Of a stretch of 5,730 nt of DNA, positions 1 to 5,575 are shown one piece after another (position 1 is the stretch's first letter; each line of letters starts with the position of its first letter). The notes below the pieces were generated by a model, which had not been told where the DNA came from, did not search any database, and worked only from the letters and a program-made list of their open reading frames with translations. Source of the stretch: an archaeon (lineage in GTDB: Archaea; Asgardarchaeota; Hermodarchaeia; Hermodarchaeales; Hermodarchaeaceae); assembly GCA_016550405.1 (NCBI GenBank), contig JABXGX010000245.1, positions 1-5,730 of the forward strand, written 5' to 3'. The position numbers were made by a program, and so were the translations under genes.

Positions 1-2120
1 AAACAACGAAAATCAGCAAAGGAATTCCCCAAAAGATTGGAGATATGTTTGCAAGATCCGAAAAAAATCATCACGAGAATATCCGAATTGTAAAAAATGC
101 GTATACGAATAGCGCAACGGGAAAGAAGAGAAAAATACGCAAGGTCTTTTGTCACAATTACGAGGGAGAGTTCATAGAAATCAATGCTTCTCATCTTCCT
201 CCTTTAGAATGTACGCCTGAACACGAAATCTATGTTTGGGATGGCGCTATAACAACGAAGAAAGCAGAGAATATTCGGATTGGAGATTTACTAATTGTAC
301 CAAAACTCATCTCGAATGAAACTATAGGCGAAATCATCGAAATTGCCCCTATAATCGGAAAGAGAAAAACCAAGATAAAGAAATCACGAACAACGGATGA
401 AAACAAGCTCAAGGAAATAATGAAATTACAAGAGGCGGGGCTGAGTTCACGTGAAATAGGGAAACTTGTTGATATGCACCCTGTTTATTTACGGAAGCTG
501 ATTAACAAGCTAAACCGAGAAGGAATAACGGAGAAGACATTCTATTATTCAAATGATGTAATAGAAGATGAGGGTAACCTGAAGTTCCGAAGTGAGAAAG
601 GATGGATACCTGCAAGAATTTCCATGAACGAAGAACTCGCTGAGCTTCTAGGATACTATGTTGCAAAAGGATGGGCTACCAAGATCAATAACCGCCCTAA
701 CTCGTTCCATGTCAATTTCAGTTACGGGCACGAGGAGGAAGCATTGGTCGAACGAACGGTTAGCCTTCTAAAGAAAATATTTGGGGTTACTGTTGTAATA
801 AGAAGAAGAAAGACCACGATAGCTGTTGAGGCTACTAAAAGCTCCCTTGGTGTGCTATTCCAACAGCTTTGTGGAAGTAGCGCGCAAAGCAAGAAAGTAC
901 CTGATTTGATAATCAAATCACCGAAAAATGTTATACTCTCATTTCTAAAGGCGTATATCAAAGGAGACGGAACAGAAACAGGCAACAATATTGTGATAAA
1001 CACTATTTCAAAAGAACTTTCACTTGGTGTCTACTTTCTTCTCCTCAAGCTTGGCTATTTGCCGAGATGGTACAAATGGGAACCGCCCGAAAAGAAAACA
1101 ATCGAAGGCCGAATAGTCCACCAATCTACATTATATTATGTTAAAGTAAATACAAACACCTTTGGCAGGGCATTGGTAGGTGGAAGCAGGAAGAAACCTA
1201 ATCCTGATAGAGCAATTGCCTTTAGAAGTACTAAGGATTTCTGGCTTTTACCAGTAAAAACAATTGAACGAAAACCATACCGCGGACCGGTCTATAATAT
1301 GGAAGTGGAAGATGAACACTCTTACCTTGCTAATTACATTGGAGTCAGAAACTGTCAGAATTGGCAGATTAGTCATGAACGCGAAATTGTGGGACGGAAT
1401 ATCTCCCCTGAGAAAATTGTTGAGTATGCATTAGATACGGGCTGTACAGGGGTCTCTTATACCTATACGGAGCCCACAATTTTCTTCGAATATGCATATG
1501 ATACTGCCAAGATTGCCCACGATCATGGGCTATTCAATACCTTCGTCACGAACGGCTATATGACCACAGATGCCATTGACGCGATCGCGCCTTACCTTGA
1601 CGCAGCCACCGTTGATTTCAAGGGTAATGCAAATCCAGCCTTTTACAGGAATTATTGTAATGTTCCCGCGGTTGATCCGATTTTTGATGCCCTTAAGGCC
1701 ATGAAAGCAGCCAAAATCCATATTGAAATCACGAATCTCCTTGTCTCCGATGTGGGCGATGATACTGACGAAGCCGAAACCCTTGCCCACTGGATTGTCC
1801 AAGAACTGGGAGAAGACACCCCACTCCACCTCTTACGATTTTACCCCCATCACCAAATGTCTCATCTTCCTCCTACCCCAATTAAGAAACTCGAAGCTGC
1901 CGCGGCTGCTTCATCGCGAGCGGGTCTAAAATACGTATACTTAGGGAATGTTCCAGGCCATCAAGGCGCGAATACTATTTGCCATAATTGTGGCGCACTA
2001 CTCGTTGAACGACTGGGTATTCAAACGATTTCGGTGCGGTTGACACGGGATGGACGGTGCCCCTCCTGTAATCTCCCGATTCCCATCATATTAGCTGAAG
2101 ATTCATCTACTTCAGGATGA
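1..2120 (+). CDS. amrS: AmmeMemoRadiSam-type radical SAM enzyme interrupted by an intein; 5' end beyond the window
   Basis: The reading frame is open from base 3 with no stop, so the ATG at 45 is internal to an intein and is not the gene start. Residue numbers here count from that Met. Residues 1-436 are intein; residues 437-691 (255 aa) are the C-terminal extein. The extein begins CQNWQIS, the third cysteine of the radical SAM CX3CX2C cluster motif as found in AmrS/PflA-like proteins (COG1180). It then shows YTYTEPT (471-477), the VTNGYM strand (501-506), VDFKG (523-527), LLRFYPHHQM (596-605), and VYLGNVPGH (631-639). A C-terminal Cys4 pair of knuckles follows (C646/C649 and C672/C675), probably a zinc site. 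The family reductively cleaves S-adenosylmethionine with a [4Fe-4S] cluster in the cytoplasm; I do not assign a substrate. The first two cluster cysteines and the N-extein lie upstream. The AMMECR1 and MEMO partner genes are not in view. Family assignment is strong. Confidence 0.9.
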   Translation, partial: TTKISKGIPQKIGDMFARSEKNHHENIRIVKNAYTNSATGKKRKIRKVFCHNYEGEFIEINASHLPPLECTPEHEIYVWDGAITTKKAENIRIGDLLIVPKLISNETIGEIIEIAPIIGKRKTKIKKSRTTDENKLKEIMKLQEAGLSSREIGKLVDMHPVYLRKLINKLNREGITEKTFYYSNDVIEDEGNLKFRSEKGWIPARISMNEELAELLGYYVAKGWATKINNRPNSFHVNFSYGHEEEALVERTVSLLKKIFGVTVVIRRRKTTIAVEATKSSLGVLFQQLCGSSAQSKKVPDLIIKSPKNVILSFLKAYIKGDGTETGNNIVINTISKELSLGVYFLLLKLGYLPRWYKWEPPEKKTIEGRIVHQSTLYYVKVNTNTFGRALVGGSRKKPNPDRAIAFRSTKDFWLLPVKTIERKPYRGPVYNMEVEDEHSYLANYIGVRNCQNWQISHEREIVGRNISPEKIVEYALDTGCTGVSYTYTEPTIFFEYAYDTAKIAHDHGLFNTFVTNGYMTTDAIDAIAPYLDAATVDFKGNANPAFYRNYCNVPAVDPIFDALKAMKAAKIHIEITNLLVSDVGDDTDEAETLAHWIVQELGEDTPLHLLRFYPHHQMSHLPPTPIKKLEAAAAASSRAGLKYVYLGNVPGHQGANTICHNCGALLVERLGIQTISVRLTRDGRCPSCNLPIPIILAEDSSTSG
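390..512 (+). other. Helix-turn-helix insert within the intein
   Basis: Residues 116-156 (from Met at 45) lie between splicing block B and the endonuclease. They read as three helices, with the core LQEAGLSSREIGKLVDMH and then VYLRKLINKL. The GLSSREIGKLVDM part has the pattern of a resolvase- or sigma-type helix-turn-helix: Gly, Ser, small residues, hydrophobic Ile-Gly at the turn, then a recognition helix. It follows a very basic linker (KRKTKIKKSR at 106-115). In inteins such modules probably help the endonuclease recognise its DNA target. This is inferred from pattern only. Confidence 0.65.
636..1070 (+). other. LAGLIDADG (DOD) homing endonuclease domain of the intein, probably catalytically impaired
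   Basis: Residues 198-342 carry the two-motif DOD endonuclease. The first motif is LAELLGYYVAKG (198-209). The family usually has Asp or Glu just before the closing Gly, and here it is Lys208. The second motif is FLKAYIKGDG (300-309), with Asp308 in the catalytic position. Block D (KKVPD, 283-287) and block H (SLGVYFLLLKLGYLPRW, 326-342) are intact. With one of the two metal-binding acids replaced, DNA cleavage would be expected to be weak or absent, although the fold seems complete. Confidence 0.85.
1290..1355 (+). other. Intein C-terminal splice junction (blocks F and G and Cys+1)
   Basis: Block F starts at Val416 (VYNMEV) and includes His425, the likely catalytic histidine. Block G ends Gly-Val-Arg-Asn436. 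Asn436 (1350-1352) would cyclise to release the intein. Cys437 (1353-1355) is the +1 nucleophile and also the third ligand cysteine of the host Fe-S motif. The exact junction is fixed by the host sequence, since CQNW is the standard continuation of the AmrS cluster motif. Confidence 0.9.
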
Positions 2121-2180
2121 TGTGAAGTCGAATCTGCGATTCCCCCGATAATTTTCAAGTACACACTAGTTCAACGCCAT

Positions 2181-2198
2181 CTTTAAGTGGTTATTAAG
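2181..2198 (+). promoter_or_regulatory. Possible TATA element for the GNAT gene
   Basis: The 109-base gap after amrS contains two AT-rich TATA-like runs, TTTAAG at 2182-2187 and TTATTAA at 2191-2197. They lie roughly 35-50 bases before the GNAT start codon, a plausible distance for an archaeal core promoter with a short leader. There is no clear BRE in front of them. The match is weak and rests on position and composition only. Confidence 0.2.
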
Positions 2199-2214
2199 GT
2201 GGAATTCAAATAAC

Positions 2215-2225
2215 GAGGGTGTGAT
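2215..2225 (+). promoter_or_regulatory. Ribosome binding site deciding the GNAT start
   Basis: The run GAGGGTGTGAT resembles the archaeal Shine-Dalgarno consensus GGAGGTGAT. Three in-frame starts cluster here: GTG 2221, ATG 2224 and ATG 2230. The first two overlap or abut the binding site, while ATG 2230 sits 4 bases after GTGAT and 10 after GAGGG. This favours 2230. Confidence 0.55.
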
Positions 2226-2229
2226 GACC

Positions 2230-3090
2230 ATGCAGCTTATCGCGTCCACTGATGATGACATGGAACCTTATACTGACCAGTTTCTTGGGTTGAAAACAAT
2301 CTTTGAAGAAACCAAGTTTCCCTATTGGGCTTTAGTGCAGGACCAAACGGTCTTAGGACTCATTGTTGTTGCAAAAGAACCTCGGGAAATGCTACAACCT
2401 GCAAGTACAACCTTTATTCAAATCTATCTTTTCCGACATGAACCTGCTGCAGTATCACGCTTATTGAGTGAAGCGGAAATTATCGCCTCCAATCAACAAG
2501 CCACCTATCTAAGCTGCATCGTTAGTGCTGACAAACAAGAAACAATCCACGCACTCGAATCTGCCAACTTTTCTGTTTATGATGAAACCCTCAAAATGGG
2601 GCTCCCCCTACAGGATGTCACACCCCCACAGACTCCACTAACCTTTACTCGCACGTCTCCAGATGAAACCAACCTGATGATGGAGAAGCTCGAAACAATG
2701 ATGAGCAATACCCCCGACCGACTACTTCACGCTCATATTTACAACATCAGTCAACTCCCCCAAGACCAACTCCAATCCACCCTTTCTCAAATGGAAGTCA
2801 TCCTCGTTAAAGACCAAGACAACACTGTAGGTGTCATCAGCTTAGAAGGACCCAGCATTGGTATGCTTGGGGTCCATCCGGAGTTACGAAACAAGGGCTA
2901 TGGACGAATGATGACACAATGGGCGAAAAGCTATTTAGCCGAACAAGGGCACTTTCGTGCCTGGCTTTGTGTTTCTGTGGCCAACGATCCCGCTCGTCAT
3001 ATCTTCGAAACTGAGGGATTCAAGGTCACCGAACAAAAGAAACACTATGTCAAAATGAATCCGACACTCTGGCGGCCAATTCCCGACTAA
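2230..3090 (+). CDS. GNAT-family N-acetyltransferase, tandem-domain with a degenerate first domain
   Basis: The protein is 286 residues from ATG 2230 (289 if GTG 2221 is used). The C-terminal half is a clear GNAT acetyl-CoA domain. Strand and motif A read LGVHPELRNKGYGRM, with the R-x-x-G-x-G pyrophosphate-binding loop at R220-G225. Motif B follows as N252-D-P-A-R with EGF at 262-264. The N-terminal half (about 1-127) looks like a second, decayed GNAT fold. It has a strand pair around WALVQDQTVLGLIVV, a core strand FIQIYLF, and a closing ALESANFSVYDETLKMGLPL typical of the GNAT C-terminal end, but no R-x-x-G-x-G loop. Only the second domain should bind acetyl-CoA; the first may shape a substrate pocket or dimer. 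No signal peptide or membrane segment is seen, so it is cytosolic. The substrate cannot be named. It is transcribed alone and converges on the trxB gene. Confidence 0.88.
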   Translation: MQLIASTDDDMEPYTDQFLGLKTIFEETKFPYWALVQDQTVLGLIVVAKEPREMLQPASTTFIQIYLFRHEPAAVSRLLSEAEIIASNQQATYLSCIVSADKQETIHALESANFSVYDETLKMGLPLQDVTPPQTPLTFTRTSPDETNLMMEKLETMMSNTPDRLLHAHIYNISQLPQDQLQSTLSQMEVILVKDQDNTVGVISLEGPSIGMLGVHPELRNKGYGRMMTQWAKSYLAEQGHFRAWLCVSVANDPARHIFETEGFKVTEQKKHYVKMNPTLWRPIPD

Positions 3091-3156
3091 CATGCCGCTT
3101 GCAGTCAGGGTCAATCGCTCATCGTCGGAGTGATTTGCGTAACATTTCTTCTTCCT

Positions 3157-4179
3157 TCAATCAGGTTGACGTCGTAGATCCTCTTCAGCAGGCGGGCAAT
3201 CGAGGTAATCCGTATCAACACAGGTGCACACAAAGTCCCCACCTATATACTTGTATGCCTGATAGGCAGCGGTAACCCCTTCCGCCACTCCGGTTATCGC
3301 CTGCTTAAATTGTGTATCTGTTACATCTCCTGCGGCAAAGAGTCCAGGAATATTCGTTTCTGTCTGTCGGTTGATGATGATTTCCCCTTTCTCATTTGTT
3401 TTCACTCCCAACTTTTGCGCTAACTGAGAAATAGGAACACTCCCGATTGCTATGAATATTCCTTCTACAGCTAATTCCTTACTTCCCTCATAGGGGCTGT
3501 CCAACACAATCCGTTCAATGCGTTGATTACCCTCGATACCAGTGACATTGGTATTGAAGATGAGTGTAATTTTCTTAGACTTTTTGACTCGTTCTAAATT
3601 CACCGGTTCTGCCTTAAGGCGATTCCCTCGAATGATAACGTAAATGTGCTTCGCCCATTGAGCAACAATTAATGCTTCTTTTGCGGCGCTGTCTCCTCCG
3701 CCCACAACGGCGAGCAGTTTATCTTGAAACATGGGGCCATCACATAATCCGCAAAATTGTACACCTTTGCCTTCGAAGGTATCTGCCCCTGGCACCTGAA
3801 GTGTCCGGTACCGTGACCCAGTGGCAAAAAGAATGGTCTTCGCTTTATACTCATCAAAGGCCGCACTGATTTGGAAACAGCGATCTTGACGGGTTACCTC
3901 AGTAACCTCATCAAAGATCAGTTCCACCTCATACTCTTTTGCATGAGCTAAAATCTTGTCAGCCAATTCCTTACCAGATAAGGAAATAAACCCAGGATAG
4001 TTCTCAATCCAATCGGTAGTCGCAATCACTCCGCCTGGCGGGTATCCGATGAGGAGGGTTTTGAGTTTCAAGCGACCGGCATACATTGCTGCTGCGAGAC
4101 CCGTTACACCCCCGCCAATAATGACAATATCATACATCTCTTCTTGGTTCGTCATCGTATTCACTATCACTGCGTTCAT
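3157..4179 (-). CDS. trxB: Thioredoxin reductase-like FAD/CxxC oxidoreductase
   Basis: The protein is 340 residues from ATG 4179; ATG 4155 (Met9) and ATG 4137 (Met15) are also possible, and Met9 has a GTGAT-like site before it. Order of parts: FAD ADP-binding loop IIGGGVTGLAAA (20-31), FATGS (118-122), redox-active CGLC (C143, C146) followed by DG, NAD(P)-binding GGGDSA (160-165), and the second FAD motif GLFAAGDVTDTQFKQA (279-294). This is the low-molecular-weight thioredoxin reductase layout, and it would reduce a thioredoxin-like partner in the cytosol. The partner is very probably the disulfide oxidoreductase encoded 17 bases upstream in the same operon. Two oddities stand out. The HRRxxxR segment that grips the NADPH 2'-phosphate is replaced by IRGNRLK (183-189). 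The C-terminal tail adds C318-T-C320 and C328. The electron donor is therefore uncertain. Confidence 0.93.
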   Translation of the reverse strand: MNAVIVNTMTNQEEMYDIVIIGGGVTGLAAAMYAGRLKLKTLLIGYPPGGVIATTDWIENYPGFISLSGKELADKILAHAKEYEVELIFDEVTEVTRQDRCFQISAAFDEYKAKTILFATGSRYRTLQVPGADTFEGKGVQFCGLCDGPMFQDKLLAVVGGGDSAAKEALIVAQWAKHIYVIIRGNRLKAEPVNLERVKKSKKITLIFNTNVTGIEGNQRIERIVLDSPYEGSKELAVEGIFIAIGSVPISQLAQKLGVKTNEKGEIIINRQTETNIPGLFAAGDVTDTQFKQAITGVAEGVTAAYQAYKYIGGDFVCTCVDTDYLDCPPAEEDLRRQPD

Positions 4180-4196
4180 TCAGCTTCCCATGACCG

Positions 4197-4874
4197 CTAG
4201 ATGGTCGAAGGAATGCCAGTTGGGGACCCTTGTGCAGCTTGTTGAATATGGGTCAGAAACTGGGTCGGAGGCACTAACCCTTCAAATTGTATCGTTTCAT
4301 TCAATGCTGCTTTGGGAGTCCCGATTACATTGTATTTCACCGCTAAATGCGGGAACTCGGCTATTTCAATAATATCTACTGAAATGTTGGTATTCGCCAC
4401 AGCAAACTGAAATGCCATCGCGCTAAGCACAGGACACACGGGGCAGGTGGGAACGACAAAAATCTGAATCTTCACTGGTTTCGTTGCTGCTTTTTTGAGC
4501 GCTTCTTCTGCTTTGGGTGATAATTCGCTGTCCCCAGTAGAGGCTAGGATAATACCTTCTACCAATGTCTGGAACTCATAACCAGATGGAATCCCATACA
4601 TCCGGAGTCCAAAATCCTGTTCGCCCAAAATCGCTAAGCCAGGTATTTTATCAATCCCCAAGTCCTCGGCCTTAGCTTTGTCTTCAACAAAGTCATAGAC
4701 TTCTAAAGTGATTTTTTCCGAAAATCCAGCCACCGCTTCAAGTAACTGATGGGTTTGAGCACAGAAGGGACATTCCATTTTCTGCGTAAAGAAGACCAAT
4801 CGAATCGCGTTTTTCATTTCCTCGTCAAAGCGTTTGACCACGGTTTCTTCAATATCTTTGGGGACCTCCGTCAT
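4197..4874 (-). CDS. pdo: Protein disulfide oxidoreductase (glutaredoxin-like, two thioredoxin folds)
   Basis: The protein is 225 residues from ATG 4874, close to the roughly 226 of archaeal PDOs. A GTG at 4883 is in frame but lies inside the ribosome binding site. There are two thioredoxin-fold units. The first has KMECPFC with active cysteines C35 and C38 and a cis-proline at KIP78. The second has PTCPVC with C144 and C147 and a cis-proline at GTP187. A charged linker (SPKAEEALKKAATK) joins them. PDOs form, break or shuffle disulfides in the cytoplasm of archaea and some thermophilic bacteria. They accept electrons from a thioredoxin reductase, which fits the trxB gene immediately downstream. 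The absence of a signal peptide fits cytosolic work. The protein could be labelled a tandem glutaredoxin/thioredoxin; PDO fits better because of length and two CPxC sites. Confidence 0.92.
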   Translation of the reverse strand: MTEVPKDIEETVVKRFDEEMKNAIRLVFFTQKMECPFCAQTHQLLEAVAGFSEKITLEVYDFVEDKAKAEDLGIDKIPGLAILGEQDFGLRMYGIPSGYEFQTLVEGIILASTGDSELSPKAEEALKKAATKPVKIQIFVVPTCPVCPVLSAMAFQFAVANTNISVDIIEIAEFPHLAVKYNVIGTPKAALNETIQFEGLVPPTQFLTHIQQAAQGSPTGIPSTI

Positions 4875-4967
4875 TCCAAGCACCTCACCAACAGTAAGAC
4901 TCCTTCCCCCAAAAAAGTAGAGGTTAACCCATATGCTAATAACAGAAAAAACAACTGAGAGACCATC
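4875..4967. promoter_or_regulatory. Divergent promoter region between pdo-trxB and the COG1751-type gene
   Basis: These 93 bases must hold promoters for both directions. They contain an A-run (4911-4916), the perfect 8-base palindrome GGTTAACC (4922-4929), the overlapping palindrome CATATG (4930-4935), and AATAAC at 4938-4943. I cannot point to a convincing BRE/TATA pair for either gene. The palindrome is central enough to be a shared operator, but it is short and may be chance. Confidence 0.45.
4881..4889 (-). promoter_or_regulatory. Strong archaeal-type ribosome binding site for pdo
   Basis: On the minus strand the sequence is GGTGAGGTG, then six bases (CTTGGA), then ATG at 4872-4874. GAGGTG is a perfect piece of the complement of the archaeal 16S 3' end. 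The GTG at the end of this motif could be read as a start, but translation from ATG 4874 has ideal spacing, so the motif is better read as the binding site. Confidence 0.75.
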
Positions 4968-5528
4968 ATGAAAGTTCCTGTCACCTATTTTGAAGAAAAG
5001 GGAGCAGTCAACACTGAAGAAACCCTCCGCCTAGCCCACACACGCGCCAAAGAGCTCAATATTACTCATGCGGTCCTCCCCACTACGACCGGGTCGTCCG
5101 CAGTCAAAGCCCTTACCATCCTAAAGGATCTTACCTTCATCGTCGTCACGCATATGAGCGGATTCAGAGAACCAGGCAAGAATCAACTGCTCCCTGAACA
5201 CCGAAAAACTCTCGAAGAGGCTGGTGTGAAGATTCTCACTGCCAGCCACGTCTTGAGTGGTGTCGAACGCGGAATTCGGCAAAAATTCGACACCATCGGA
5301 CCAGCGATCCTTATCGCTAATGCCCTCAAAATGCTGGGTCAAGGTGTCAAAGTAGGTGTCGAAATCACACTGATGACAGCAGACGCTGGACTACTTCCCA
5401 TGGACCAAGCGATCATAGCCTTTGGTGGTTCAGGACGTGGTCTTGATACTGCAATGGTAATACAGCCTGCTCATACAAATCACCTCTTCGACCTTTACAT
5501 CCAAGAACTCATTTGTAAACCGCGCTAG
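4968..5528 (+). CDS. Pyruvate-kinase C-terminal-domain-like protein (COG1751 type)
   Basis: The protein has 186 residues and is a full-length stand-alone copy of the alpha/beta domain that ends pyruvate kinases. It has no catalytic pyruvate kinase barrel. Landmarks are LPTTTGSSAVKAL (37-49), FIVVTHMSGFREPG (57-70), the TASHVLSGVERGI segment (91-103), GVEITLMTADAGLLP (130-144), FGGSGRGLDTAMVI (152-165), and a closing ELICKP. The threonine/serine/glycine-rich loops suggest binding of a phosphorylated or nucleotide ligand. Archaeal relatives such as AF0103 and MTH1675 have solved structures, but I know of no firm function. It starts at ATG 4968 with only a weak upstream GAG, so translation may rely on a short leader. 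It is divergent from pdo and may share regulation. It is cytosolic by composition, with no membrane segment. Confidence 0.88.
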   Translation: MKVPVTYFEEKGAVNTEETLRLAHTRAKELNITHAVLPTTTGSSAVKALTILKDLTFIVVTHMSGFREPGKNQLLPEHRKTLEEAGVKILTASHVLSGVERGIRQKFDTIGPAILIANALKMLGQGVKVGVEITLMTADAGLLPMDQAIIAFGGSGRGLDTAMVIQPAHTNHLFDLYIQELICKPR

Positions 5529-5575
5529 GAAACAGTCAAAACTCCTGAAAACGAGTACAAATAGTGTTGATACAC

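Larger units (their letters stand above)
1..1352 (+). mobile_element. Intein with LAGLIDADG homing endonuclease, C-terminal 450 residues
   Basis: This in-frame segment splices itself out of the AmrS precursor. Block A with the N-terminal nucleophile is upstream of the window. Block B is TPEH at 213-224 (T57 and H60, the TxxH motif). The endonuclease has block C near 636-674, block D KKVPD at 891-905, and block E LKAYIKGDG at 945-971. Block F is VYNMEVEDEHSY at 1290-1325, with H425. Block G ends GVRN at 1341-1352, followed by Cys+1. The terminal Asn and Cys+1 needed for splicing are present; the penultimate residue is Arg where most inteins have His. The intein is more AT-rich than its host: by hand count G+C is 18/60 at 901-960 and 21/60 at 61-120, against 33/60 at 1561-1620 and 29/60 at 1801-1860. 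This fits acquisition from elsewhere. Confidence 0.93.

Noticed and set aside
45..47. ATG at 45 as the start of the first gene
   Set aside because: The frame is open to the window edge, and the sequence here is already inside an intein after its block A, so the true start is upstream.
722..1003. Minus-strand open frame opposite the endonuclease, with hydrophobic stretches
   Set aside because: It is the antisense of conserved LAGLIDADG blocks; hydrophobic runs arise from the lysine- and charge-rich plus-strand codons.
1530..1829. Minus-strand open frame opposite the amrS extein (99 codons)
   Set aside because: The plus strand is a well-conserved enzyme here, and the opposite frame has no recognisable motif or ribosome binding site.
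2130..2142. GAATC-TGC-GATTC hairpin after amrS as a terminator
   Set aside because: The stem is only five bases with AT pairs and no following T-run; it is too weak to call.
3141..3158. Pyrimidine-rich run between the convergent GNAT and trxB genes as a T-rich archaeal terminator
   Set aside because: It has no run of more than three T's and half of it lies at the end of the trxB frame; not distinctive enough.
4049..4372. Plus-strand open frame (107 codons) across the pdo-trxB junction
   Set aside because: It overlaps two strongly supported genes on the other strand and shows no family motif.
4881..4883. GTG at 4883 as the pdo start
   Set aside because: It forms the end of the GAGGTG ribosome binding site, and ATG 4874 follows at ideal spacing.
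5121..5342. Minus-strand open frame (73 codons) opposite the COG1751-type gene
   Set aside because: It is the shadow of a conserved coding sequence, without motif or ribosome binding site.
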